A stretch of 64,000 nt of DNA from Aquimarina sp. RZ0 (lineage in GTDB: Bacteria; Bacteroidota; Bacteroidia; Flavobacteriales; Flavobacteriaceae): positions 62,001 to 126,000 of the forward strand of contig NZ_VTZU01000008.1 of the NCBI RefSeq assembly GCF_008370685.1, written 5' to 3'. Positions 1-8,070 of the stretch are shown here, piece by piece. The position numbers and the translations under genes were made by a program. Below the pieces are notes generated by a model. That model made no database searches and had not been told where the DNA came from. It saw only the letters and a program-made list of their open reading frames with translations. Every line of letters starts with the position of its first letter. Within the stretch, counting starts at the first letter, position 1.

Positions 1-113
1 TATTAACAGGCTAAAATTACATAAAGATTTTAAAGATTGACAAACAATTTTTGCTTTAGCCTGATTATTTTACATTTTAGCAGGAATTAAGATTTAGAAT
101 TTATAAATAATAC

Positions 114-121
114 TATTTTTG
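114..121 (+). promoter_or_regulatory. candidate -7 promoter element
   Basis: TATTTTTG matches the Bacteroidota -7 consensus TAnnTTTG and lies 16 bases before the first ATG at 138. No clear TTG -33 element is present at the expected distance, so the call rests on the -7 box and its position only. Confidence 0.35.
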
Positions 122-137
122 TGTAAAATCTTCAACT

Positions 138-1097
138 ATGCTTAAAGCCGGAGTACTTGGTGCAGGACACCTTGGAAAAATTCACTTACGCCTTCTGGAA
201 CAATCCGAAAATTATAATCTTATTGGTTTCTATGATTCTAATGAGCAACAAGCAAAAGCTATATCACAAGAGTTTGGATATCAACTGTTCAATTCTGTAG
301 AAGACTTAATTAATGCTGTAGATATGGTTGATATTGTGACTCCAACTTTTGCTCATTTTGAAGTAGCAAAGCAAGCTATACTGGCTGGTAAACATGTATT
401 TATAGAAAAACCGATCACCAATACTGTTGAGGAAGCAGAAACATTAATAGCCCTTGCTAAAGCTCAAAACGTAAAAGGACAGGTTGGACACGTAGAACGA
501 TTTAACCCTGCTTATACAGCTGTCGCATCAAAAATTGATAATCCTATGTTTATCGAAGCGCATCGACTCGCAGAATTTAATCCCAGAGGTACTGATGTCC
601 CAGTGGTATTAGACTTGATGATTCATGACATTGATGCCATTCTTAGTGTGGTAAACTCAGAAGTGAAAAATATTAGTGCCAGTGGAGTTTCTGTAATTAG
701 CGAAACACCTGATATAGCAAATGCCAGAATCGAATTTAAAAATGGATGTGTTGCCAATCTTACAGCAAGTCGTATCTCCCTCAAAAACATGAGAAAATTA
801 AGATTCTTTCAACGGGATGCTTATATCTCTATAAATTTCTTTGAAAAAAAATGTGAAGTCGTAAAAATGAAAGACGCTCCAGAAAAACCTGGTGATTTTG
901 ATATGATTTTACAAAATGCAGAAGGTATAAAGAAACAAATCTATTTTGATAATCCAAATGTCCCTTCTAATAATGCTATCTTAGATGAATTAGATACATT
1001 TGCAAAAGCGATACAAAATAACACAACCCCTATCGTGTCATTAGAACACGGAAAAAAAGCCCTGGAAGTTGCCCTAAAAGTGATTGAATGTTTTTAG
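138..1097 (+). CDS. Gfo/Idh/MocA family oxidoreductase
   Basis: Predicted NAD(P)-dependent sugar or cyclitol dehydrogenase-type enzyme, 319 aa, cytosolic. The N-terminal Rossmann fold has a glycine-rich GAGHLG motif (residues 8-13), and the family-defining EKP motif is at residues 90-92 in HVFIEKP. The C-terminal half is the alpha/beta oxidoreductase domain, with the stretch DLMIHDID resembling the catalytic Asp/His region. The ATG start directly precedes the dinucleotide-binding strand, as usual for the family. It is followed 20 bases later by a small exported protein and then a 3-hydroxyacyl-CoA dehydrogenase on the same strand. The substrate cannot be told from sequence. Confidence 0.85.
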   Translation: MLKAGVLGAGHLGKIHLRLLEQSENYNLIGFYDSNEQQAKAISQEFGYQLFNSVEDLINAVDMVDIVTPTFAHFEVAKQAILAGKHVFIEKPITNTVEEAETLIALAKAQNVKGQVGHVERFNPAYTAVASKIDNPMFIEAHRLAEFNPRGTDVPVVLDLMIHDIDAILSVVNSEVKNISASGVSVISETPDIANARIEFKNGCVANLTASRISLKNMRKLRFFQRDAYISINFFEKKCEVVKMKDAPEKPGDFDMILQNAEGIKKQIYFDNPNVPSNNAILDELDTFAKAIQNNTTPIVSLEHGKKALEVALKVIECF

Positions 1098-1117
1098 TAA
1101 TTAAATAAACATAAATA

Positions 1118-1624
1118 ATGAAATTATTTCTCTTATTTTCAATCCCGTTAATCTTAGCAACGACCTACCATAAGCACAAAATTGATTTTTGTGCAACCCC
1201 TGAGACAGGATCATATTGGAATAAAGAAGAATTAGTCTGGCAATCCAAAAATATAATTCTGGCAAAAGCCATATTCTACGAGAGAAAAGAGAATAGAGAT
1301 TATTATACTTTCGAAATTTTGGAAGTTCTTAAAGGAAAAGAAGATTCGGCGATCATCATACCATCGTATCTGGATACACCTATTAAAAATCATTTTTCGT
1401 CTCATACCAGTAGTTCATTTTGGGCAGAAAACACAGGTAGATCACCGTATCCTTGTTGTGTTTGTCAACCGTTACACACATTTGAAGAAGGAAAGACATA
1501 TCTGCTATTTCCTGATGCCATTGGAGCCATGGCTTCGGCAGAGATTATTATTTCTAAACACGATAAGTGGCTAAAATATGTAAAAAATAAACTAAACAAC
1601 AAACGCCAAATCTCCTATAACTAA
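1118..1624 (+). CDS. exported hypothetical protein, possibly TIMP/OB-like
   Basis: 168 aa with a short hydrophobic N-terminus (KLFLLFSIPLILATT) that looks like a signal peptide, followed by a Cys-containing domain. A Cys after the signal (DFCATPETG) and a central CCVCQ cluster could form disulfides in the periplasm. The stretch IILAKAIFYERKE..YTFEILEVLKGK resembles the first strands of tissue-inhibitor-of-metalloprotease-like OB folds ('...VLEVLKGK...'), but this is only a weak resemblance. The gene fits between its neighbours with 20 and 32 base gaps, so co-transcription is likely. No function is assigned. Confidence 0.6.
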   Translation: MKLFLLFSIPLILATTYHKHKIDFCATPETGSYWNKEELVWQSKNIILAKAIFYERKENRDYYTFEILEVLKGKEDSAIIIPSYLDTPIKNHFSSHTSSSFWAENTGRSPYPCCVCQPLHTFEEGKTYLLFPDAIGAMASAEIIISKHDKWLKYVKNKLNNKRQISYN

Positions 1625-1656
1625 AAAGCATACACAATCACAATACACATAAAATA

Positions 1657-2544
1657 ATGAAAAACATTGCAGTAATTGGTGCAGGAACCATGGGAAATGG
1701 TATTGCGCATACATTTGCCCAAAAAGGTTTTAAAGTTCAGCTTATCGATATTTCTCAGAAATCCATAGATAAAGGTATCGCGACTATTACTAAAAATCTG
1801 GACAGGATGATTGCCAAAGAAAAAATCACCGAGGCAGACAAAGAAGCTACCCTTGGTAATATTTCTACTCATACCCATATCAAAGAAGGTGTAGAATATG
1901 CAGAATTGGTTATTGAAGCTGCCACAGAAAATGTAGATCTCAAATTAAACATTTTTAAAGAACTTAGTGACGCCTGTCCTGAAGATACCATTTTGGCAAC
2001 AAATACTTCTTCGATCTCTATCACACAGATTGCAGCTGTCACTAATAGACCAGAAATGGTTATCGGGATGCATTTTATGAACCCTGTTCCTATGATGAAA
2101 TTAGTAGAAATTATCAGAGGATATAACACTTCTGATAAAGTCACGAACACGATCATGGAAGTCTCTAAAACGCTAGGCAAAGTCCCCGTAGAAGTAAATG
2201 ACTACCCTGGTTTTGTAGCCAATCGAATCCTGATGCCTATGATTAATGAATCTATCGAAACCTTATATAATGGCGTTGCTGGAGTATCAGAAATTGATAC
2301 GGTTATGAAATTAGGCATGGCACATCCTATGGGACCACTACAATTAGCTGATTTTATAGGATTAGATGTATGTCTTTCGATCCTTAATGTAATGTATGAT
2401 GGCTTTAAAAACCCCAAGTATGCTCCCTGCCCACTTCTTGTCAATATGGTAATGGCCGGAAAATTAGGTGTAAAAAGCGGTGAAGGTTTTTATGATTATT
2501 CTGAGAACAAAAAAGCAGAAAAGCTAGCTAAACAATTTAAATAA
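1657..2544 (+). CDS. 3-hydroxybutyryl-CoA / 3-hydroxyacyl-CoA dehydrogenase
   Basis: NAD-dependent oxidation of 3-hydroxyacyl-CoA to 3-ketoacyl-CoA, as in fatty-acid beta-oxidation or butyrate-type metabolism. At 295 aa it has the length of the single-domain (Hbd/PaaH-like) form. The N-terminal Rossmann motif GAGTMG is at residues 8-13. The catalytic-region motif GMHFMNPVP (His139) and the downstream KLVEIIRG are intact. The C-terminal domain has the family-typical PGFVANRILMPMINE and GxMAHPMGPLQLADFIGLD motifs. It starts at the ATG just before the nucleotide-binding strand, 32 bases after the preceding stop. Confidence 0.93.
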   Translation: MKNIAVIGAGTMGNGIAHTFAQKGFKVQLIDISQKSIDKGIATITKNLDRMIAKEKITEADKEATLGNISTHTHIKEGVEYAELVIEAATENVDLKLNIFKELSDACPEDTILATNTSSISITQIAAVTNRPEMVIGMHFMNPVPMMKLVEIIRGYNTSDKVTNTIMEVSKTLGKVPVEVNDYPGFVANRILMPMINESIETLYNGVAGVSEIDTVMKLGMAHPMGPLQLADFIGLDVCLSILNVMYDGFKNPKYAPCPLLVNMVMAGKLGVKSGEGFYDYSENKKAEKLAKQFK

Positions 2545-2594
2545 CAAACAAAATAAATCTCTGATGAGATATACAATAGCAGTTTTATAAATTG

Positions 2595-3218
2595 ATGAAG
2601 CGTTCTATATCCATTCTTATACTTCTCGTAATACTTTTTTCATATAAAGAAAAAAGTATCACGACAATAGATAAAATACAGATGTCTATACCAGACGCAA
2701 CACTCCTTATCCAGAACAGATATGCTGTGTATGATTCCTTATTTGCCAAGCATCCTGATTTTATAGCCCCAAATTTTGATTTCCCTGTAGGTAAACCCAA
2801 TGCAACAGGATACTATAATGCTCAGAAGTTTACAGAAAACAATCATCTGGGCGACGACTGGAACGGAATTGGTGGTGGTAATTCGGATCTTGGGGATGCT
2901 GTTTATTCTATAGCAAATGGTTATGTTTCTTTTGCTCAGCATATCAAAGGCGGTTGGGGTAACGTAATTCGCATTGTTCATCGATATGAAGGCAACTATT
3001 ATGAATCTGTATATGCACATTGCCAAACCATAAAAGTAAAAGAAGGAGACTTGATTAAAAAAGGAACTCTGATCGGAACTATCGGTACTGCTAATGGAAT
3101 ATATTTGGCACATCTTCACCTGGAAATCAGAGATAATATCTTTATGGATATTGGCGGTGGCTATGCTGAGGATACAAAAGGATATATTGACCCAACTAAA
3201 TTCATACAAAGAAACTAA
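2595..3218 (+). CDS. M23-family metallopeptidase, exported
   Basis: Putative zinc endopeptidase of the LytM/lysostaphin type acting on peptidoglycan cross-links in the periplasm. A hydrophobic signal or anchor (about residues 4-16) is followed by the peptidase domain. Candidate zinc ligands are His84 and Asp88 (HLGDD) and the HLH pair His173/His175 (AHLHLE); AHC (His142) matches the catalytic-His region. ATG 2595 was chosen over the in-frame TTG three bases upstream. The protein looks complete with no inactivating substitution, so it is likely an active enzyme rather than an EnvC-like activator. Confidence 0.82.
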   Translation: MKRSISILILLVILFSYKEKSITTIDKIQMSIPDATLLIQNRYAVYDSLFAKHPDFIAPNFDFPVGKPNATGYYNAQKFTENNHLGDDWNGIGGGNSDLGDAVYSIANGYVSFAQHIKGGWGNVIRIVHRYEGNYYESVYAHCQTIKVKEGDLIKKGTLIGTIGTANGIYLAHLHLEIRDNIFMDIGGGYAEDTKGYIDPTKFIQRN

Positions 3219-3227
3219 CAAAACAAT

Positions 3228-3314
3228 ATGAAAACCAACGTTGTCATCGTTATTTTAATAACAATCAATTTTTTAGTTTCTTGTAACGAAAACAAAAAAA
3301 TAAAAACTTACTAG
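3228..3314 (+). CDS. 28-codon ORF encoding only a lipoprotein signal peptide
   Basis: Short ORF with ATG at 3228 and TAG at 3312-3314. The product is a basic start (MKTN), a hydrophobic core, and a lipobox-like LVSC followed by only nine residues (NENKKIKTY). It lies 9 bases after the M23 peptidase stop and 15 before a lipoprotein gene that has its own signal peptide. It could be the surviving 5' end of a lost lipoprotein gene or a genuine micro-lipoprotein. Codon use resembles its neighbours, but the length makes coding status uncertain. Confidence 0.4.
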   Translation: MKTNVVIVILITINFLVSCNENKKIKTY

Positions 3315-3329
3315 TAAAAACTACTTATT

Positions 3330-4469
3330 ATGAATTTAAAACTTAGTACTCCACTATATATAATCCTTATATTTTGCATTCTATTGGCATCTTGCAAAAA
3401 TGATCAAAAGGCTTCTTCTGTAGAGAAAGCCGTTTCTAAACGAGGAGTTGATGAATATATCATATATGGTACTATTAAAAATATGCCAGACAGCACCAGG
3501 ATATACCGTAATGTAAATAACCAACCTGTAGATTCCACCTTTCTTATCAAAGAAAAATTTGAATTCCGTGGGTCAGTAGAGGAACCAACAAATATGGTTT
3601 TTCATACCCGTAATTTTCAAGATGGTTATATTTTTAGCTGGGTAGAAAATCAGGACATCACTATTTATGCAGAAAAAGGAAAGTTGCAAACAGCAAAAGT
3701 TTCTGCAGGAAAGGCGCAAGGAGAACAGCAGGAATTGACAAAAAGAACGGATAGCCTGGATAAGGTATATCGTGGTATCCAACTCATGTATAAAATGCAA
3801 AAGGTCAATGAAAAAAACCAGGATTCTATCAGGCAACAGCAAGAGTTAATTAAGGAAACTTCAGAAAAAATAATGAAAACATTTATAAAAGACTTTTCGG
3901 ATTCATATGTTAGCATAAGTCTGCTGGATGTTTATAAAGCGTCTTGGGATAAAAAAGACATTGCAGAATTATACGCTAATTTTTCTGATCCTATTAAGGC
4001 TTCTACAAAAGGTAAACTAATTAATGATTATCTGACACTTCCGCAAAAACCTGAAATAGGAGATACTTATGTTGATTTTGAGTTACCGAATACTGATGGT
4101 AATCAAGTTAGCATATCTGATACAAAAGCAAACTACACATTAGTTGATTTCTGGGCTTCCTGGTGTGCTCCCTGCAGGAAAGAAAATCCTTTTTTAGTCA
4201 AAACATATATGGCATATAAAAATAAAGGCTTCGAGATTGTAGGCGTATCGCTAGACAAAAAGAAATCCAACTGGATACAGGCTATCGATAAAGATCAGCT
4301 GCCTTGGGTAAATCTTAGAGATCCGGAAGGTGAAAAATCGCGAACGGCACTCATTTATAAAATACAATCGATACCTTATAATTTTCTTATAGATAATAAA
4401 GGTACTATCATAGCAGAAAACCTTAGAGGTCCTCAATTAGAGAACAAACTTAAGGAATTATTTAAATAA
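3330..4469 (+). CDS. TlpA-like thioredoxin-fold lipoprotein with DUF4369-type N-terminus
   Basis: 379 aa periplasmic-facing lipoprotein. The signal peptide ends at a lipobox (ILLASC, residues 18-23). The N-terminal region (about 40-240) looks like the DUF4369 beta domain plus helical linker common in Bacteroidota thiol-disulfide oxidoreductases. The C-terminal 130 residues are an AhpC/TSA-thioredoxin domain with FWASWCAPC, the redox pair being Cys279 and Cys282. The cis-proline region is SIPYNFLI. It probably reduces disulfides in envelope proteins or apocytochromes. It is followed after 17 bases by a DUF1015 gene on the same strand. Confidence 0.9.
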   Translation: MNLKLSTPLYIILIFCILLASCKNDQKASSVEKAVSKRGVDEYIIYGTIKNMPDSTRIYRNVNNQPVDSTFLIKEKFEFRGSVEEPTNMVFHTRNFQDGYIFSWVENQDITIYAEKGKLQTAKVSAGKAQGEQQELTKRTDSLDKVYRGIQLMYKMQKVNEKNQDSIRQQQELIKETSEKIMKTFIKDFSDSYVSISLLDVYKASWDKKDIAELYANFSDPIKASTKGKLINDYLTLPQKPEIGDTYVDFELPNTDGNQVSISDTKANYTLVDFWASWCAPCRKENPFLVKTYMAYKNKGFEIVGVSLDKKKSNWIQAIDKDQLPWVNLRDPEGEKSRTALIYKIQSIPYNFLIDNKGTIIAENLRGPQLENKLKELFK

Positions 4470-4486
4470 GATTCACAAATAACTAT

Positions 4487-5752
4487 ATGGCAAAAATCCT
4501 TCCTTTTAAGGCAGTCAGACCTACTAGAGACAAAGTTAGCCTGATTGCCTCGCGATCATATCAGAGTTATACTCCAGAGGAGCGTGATGCCAGAATGGAT
4601 TATAATCCTTACTCCTTTTTGCATATCGTAAACCCGGGTTATAAATATCATAAAGAAATTTCTGGAGAAGAGCGCTATAAACTGGTACGTAATCGATATC
4701 TGGAGTTTAAAGAGGAAGAAATTTTTATACAAGATGAAACCCCCTGCTATTATGTTTACAAAATCGTTAATAGAGAATCAGAAATTTTTTGCGGTATTAT
4801 AGCGGCGGCAAGCACAGAAGATTATAAAAATAATATTATTAAAAAACATGAAAACACATTAAAAGACAGAGAAAATACTTTTAAGGAATACCTAAAAACC
4901 GTAGGTTTTAATGCAGAACCTGTACTCCTCACCTATCCGGATAATACAATTATCTCCCAGATAATCAAGGAAGTCATTCAGGAAAGAGCTGAATATGAAT
5001 TTACTTCTACTTACAGGGATACCCATTACTTATGGAGAGTATCAGGAAAAGAGTATATAGAGAAAATACAAAATACATTTGATACGCTGGATACTATCTA
5101 TATTGCGGATGGTCATCATAGATCTGCTTCTTCTTATTTACTAACAGAAGATCTGGCATCCAAAAACCCTAATCATCAGGGAACAGAGGCATACAATTAC
5201 TTTATGGGCTACCTGATTCCTGAATCAGATCTGAGAATATATGAATTTAATCGATTGATCAAAGATCTTAATGGATTGTCTAAAGAAGAATTCCTGATTC
5301 ACCTCGATGAATGGTTTCGTATTGAAAATAGAGGAATCGAAGTCTACAAACCCTCCAAACCTCATCATTTTAGTATGTATCTGGGCGGAGAGTTTTATTC
5401 ATTATATTTGAGAAAAACAAATTATAGTTTTACAAATGCATTAGAAGAATTAGATGCTCAAATTTTGTATCAAACTGTTCTAGCGCCTATTCTTGGCATT
5501 AGAGATCTCAGATCTGATACCCGGATTGAATATTCTCATGGAAAAAATGATATTGTTTATGTTAAGAATATGATAGATCAGGGCGAGTTTGAAGTTGGTT
5601 TTGGTTTATATCCCGCCACAGTAGATCAAATGATGAGAATTGCTGATCAAGGTTTAAAAATGCCTCCTAAAAGCACCTATATCGAACCTAAACTAAGAAG
5701 TGGCATTACCATCTATGAATTTGAAAACAATGTACAAACAAAACATCTCTAA
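4487..5752 (+). CDS. DUF1015 family protein
   Basis: Full-length DUF1015 member, 421 aa, cytosolic. It opens with the family N-terminus (AKILPFKAVRPTRDK), carries the hallmark ADGHHRSAS motif (Asp208, His210, His211), and ends with a conserved KSTYIEPKLRSGI tail. The family is often found near serine/glycerate metabolism genes. Its biochemical role is not established, and nothing in this neighbourhood (TlpA-like protein upstream, YggS downstream) fixes it. The start is the ATG that matches the family N-terminus. Confidence 0.88.
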   Translation: MAKILPFKAVRPTRDKVSLIASRSYQSYTPEERDARMDYNPYSFLHIVNPGYKYHKEISGEERYKLVRNRYLEFKEEEIFIQDETPCYYVYKIVNRESEIFCGIIAAASTEDYKNNIIKKHENTLKDRENTFKEYLKTVGFNAEPVLLTYPDNTIISQIIKEVIQERAEYEFTSTYRDTHYLWRVSGKEYIEKIQNTFDTLDTIYIADGHHRSASSYLLTEDLASKNPNHQGTEAYNYFMGYLIPESDLRIYEFNRLIKDLNGLSKEEFLIHLDEWFRIENRGIEVYKPSKPHHFSMYLGGEFYSLYLRKTNYSFTNALEELDAQILYQTVLAPILGIRDLRSDTRIEYSHGKNDIVYVKNMIDQGEFEVGFGLYPATVDQMMRIADQGLKMPPKSTYIEPKLRSGITIYEFENNVQTKHL

Positions 5753-5802
5753 AAAAAAACGTACCTGTCTGATATATATAAATTTAGGTATATTTACGCT
5801 TT

Positions 5803-6465
5803 ATGAATTCTATTGAGAAAAACCTACATTACATCCGTAAAACAATTCCTGGAGAAGTTATGCTTGTAGCTGTCTCTAAAACCAAACCTATTGCTGATCT
5901 CGCAAAAGCGTATGATGCAGGGCAACGTATTTTTGGAGAAAATAAAATTCAGGAAATGACCCAGAAATGGGAAGAAATGCCAAAAGATGTCTTATGGCAT
6001 ATGATTGGTCACGTGCAGACAAACAAAGTAAAATATATGGCACCCTATGTAGACACAATTCATGCAGTAGACAGCTTAAAGCTCTTGAGAGAAATCAATA
6101 AACAAGCTTCTAAAAATAAAAGAATTATCAACTGCCTCTTACAAATGAAAATTGCTGAAGAAGACAGTAAATTTGGACTTAATAAAAATGATATTGTTAA
6201 GCTACTAAACACTCAGGAAGTAAAAATGTTTACTAATATTAGGATCAAAGGATTTATGGGTATGGCTACTTTTACAGAAGATCAGGAGCAGATTAAAAAT
6301 GAATTCAAAAGTATACACAGTCTTTTTAAAGAAACAAAAACTGATTTTCCTGAAATAAACACACTATCCATTGGTATGAGTGGTGATTATAGACTTGCTA
6401 TTGATTGTGGAAGTACCATGGTAAGAATAGGGAGTTCCATTTTTGGAACAAGAAATTATCCATAA
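5803..6465 (+). CDS. YggS-family pyridoxal phosphate homeostasis protein
   Basis: 220 aa single-domain PLP-binding TIM-barrel protein of the YggS/PROSC family. It is thought to buffer PLP and amino-acid/keto-acid balance rather than catalyse a reaction. The PLP lysine is Lys26 in VAVSKTKP; FGENKIQE, WHMIGHVQTNK and the phosphate-binding SIGMSGDYRLAI motif near the C-terminus are all present. The protein is complete. Its stop codon is followed two bases later by a dispersed hairpin repeat (6467-6568). Confidence 0.93.
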   Translation: MNSIEKNLHYIRKTIPGEVMLVAVSKTKPIADLAKAYDAGQRIFGENKIQEMTQKWEEMPKDVLWHMIGHVQTNKVKYMAPYVDTIHAVDSLKLLREINKQASKNKRIINCLLQMKIAEEDSKFGLNKNDIVKLLNTQEVKMFTNIRIKGFMGMATFTEDQEQIKNEFKSIHSLFKETKTDFPEINTLSIGMSGDYRLAIDCGSTMVRIGSSIFGTRNYP

Positions 6466-6466
6466 T

Positions 6467-6568
6467 AAACTATCTCGGAGAGCAAACTCACGAGACATTT
6501 ACTGGACAAAACATTTCGATTTCGAGGCTAGCCTCGGAGCATTTAAATCTCGATTAACGAGTAAAAAA
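6467..6568 (+). repeat. dispersed triple-hairpin intergenic repeat, copy 1
   Basis: About 100 bp copy of a family found five times in this window. It begins AAACTATCTCGG two bases after the yggS stop. Hairpin 1 is degraded (CTCGGAGAGC/CTCACGAG). Hairpin 2 is a perfect palindrome CGAGGCTAGCCTCG, followed by GAGCATTTAAAT. Hairpin 3 is CTCG-ATTAA-CGAG. It ends in GTAAAAAA. Orientation is taken as + by comparison with the other copies. It lies between two + genes, where it could shape the 3' end of the yggS transcript. Confidence 0.85.
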
Positions 6569-6618
6569 TGTAACTTTAATATAAATTAACTTATAAAAAA
6601 ATATCCTGCCAAAAACGT

Positions 6619-8007
6619 ATGATGTATGCAATTTTAGATATAGAAACAACAGGAGGTAAATATAATGAAGAAGGAATAACAGAAATTGCAATATATAAAT
6701 TTGATGGTCATAAAATAGTAGATCAATATATTAGTTTGATTAATCCTGAGCGTCCAATACAACCTTTTGTAGTTAATTTAACGGGGATTAATAATAAAAT
6801 GTTACATAATGCGCCTAAGTTTTATGAGGTAGCTAAGAGAATTGTAGAGATAACCACAGATTGTATTATTGTAGCCCATAATGCAAGTTTTGACTACAGA
6901 ATCTTAAGAACAGAATTCGAAAGACTTGGTTTTCAATACGAAAGGAAATCACTATGTACCGTAGAATTATCAAAAATCCTCATCCCCGATCAGCAATCCT
7001 ACAGCCTGGGAAAACTAGTAAGGGGATTAGGAATTCCTCTTTCTGACAGGCATAGAGCTAATGGTGATGCTCAGGCTACCGTAAAACTTTTTAAGTTATT
7101 GCTATCAAAAGATATAGAAAAAAAGATCATTACAGAAACTGTACGATCTGATACTAAAAAACAGATTGATAATAAATTATTAAAACTATTAGAAAAGGTT
7201 CCGTCTGTAACTGGCGTATACTACATACACAATGAAAATGGTGTTATTATCTATATCGGAAAAAGTAAAAATATCAAAAAACGCATCCGGCAGCATTTTA
7301 CCAATGAAAATAAAAAATCAAAAAAAATCCAGGAAGAGGTTACAGATGTAAACTATGAGATTACAGGAAGTGAACTTCTTGCACTATTAAAAGAAAATGA
7401 GGAAATCAAACGTATTAAACCAAAATACAACCGGGCGTTAAAAAGAGTGAAATTTGACCAGGCCTTATATCAATTTACAGATGATCAAGGATATATAAAC
7501 CTAAAGGTAGCTAAGGTAGATGGTCGTAAATCCAGTGTCACAACTTTTACCAATAGACAACAAGCTAAATCTTTCATGCATCGTTGGGTAGACGAATATA
7601 GTTTATGCCAAAAATTAATGAATCTGGACAAAGGAAAAAATAACTGCTTTAATTATACGATCAAAAAGTGTCTGGGGGCTTGCATTCTAGAAGAATCCCC
7701 AGAAGAATACAATGCTAGAGTACAGCAATTGATTCATAATTATTCTTTAGGCAAACAAGATATGATTATTATTGACCGTGGTAGAGATATTGATGAGCAA
7801 GCCGTTATTCTTATAGAAAACGGAAAATTTATGGGTATTGGATATTTCACATTAAATCATCAAATCAATAATCTGGATATACTGAGATCTATTATTACTC
7901 CTATGCATCATAATCGGGATGCTCAACATATTATACAAAGTTATCTAAGGCAGAATAAAAAATTAAAAACCATCGTATTATCCAGCAGTGAGAATAAAAT
8001 TAACTAA
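6619..8007 (+). CDS. DEDDh 3'-5' exonuclease fused to GIY-YIG endonuclease domain
   Basis: 462 aa fusion. Residues 1-170 are a DnaQ/epsilon-type exonuclease with LDIETTGG (acidic pair), HNASFDYRIL and HRANGDAQAT motifs. After a linker, a UvrC-like GIY-YIG domain starts at residue 199 (GVYYI...IIYIGKSKNIKKRI) with downstream GSELLALLKENEEIKRIKPKYN. Further UvrC/Cho-type sequence follows, with a Cys-rich CFNYTIKKCLGAC segment. This arrangement resembles the Cho-like nucleases of other bacteria and suggests DNA-repair incision plus trimming. ATG codons at 6619 and 6622 are equally possible starts. It stands alone between a hairpin repeat and a DUF3857 gene. Confidence 0.85.
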   Translation: MMYAILDIETTGGKYNEEGITEIAIYKFDGHKIVDQYISLINPERPIQPFVVNLTGINNKMLHNAPKFYEVAKRIVEITTDCIIVAHNASFDYRILRTEFERLGFQYERKSLCTVELSKILIPDQQSYSLGKLVRGLGIPLSDRHRANGDAQATVKLFKLLLSKDIEKKIITETVRSDTKKQIDNKLLKLLEKVPSVTGVYYIHNENGVIIYIGKSKNIKKRIRQHFTNENKKSKKIQEEVTDVNYEITGSELLALLKENEEIKRIKPKYNRALKRVKFDQALYQFTDDQGYINLKVAKVDGRKSSVTTFTNRQQAKSFMHRWVDEYSLCQKLMNLDKGKNNCFNYTIKKCLGACILEESPEEYNARVQQLIHNYSLGKQDMIIIDRGRDIDEQAVILIENGKFMGIGYFTLNHQINNLDILRSIITPMHHNRDAQHIIQSYLRQNKKLKTIVLSSSENKIN

Positions 8008-8070
8008 TCAGGGTAACTTTTTGATAAGATAACACACTTACTTATATAGAACAACATTATATAACTACTA

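Noticed and set aside
6467..6568. Hairpin repeats as integron attC sites
   Set aside because: No integrase or cassette structure nearby, and the three-hairpin layout lacks the paired R/L boxes of attC.
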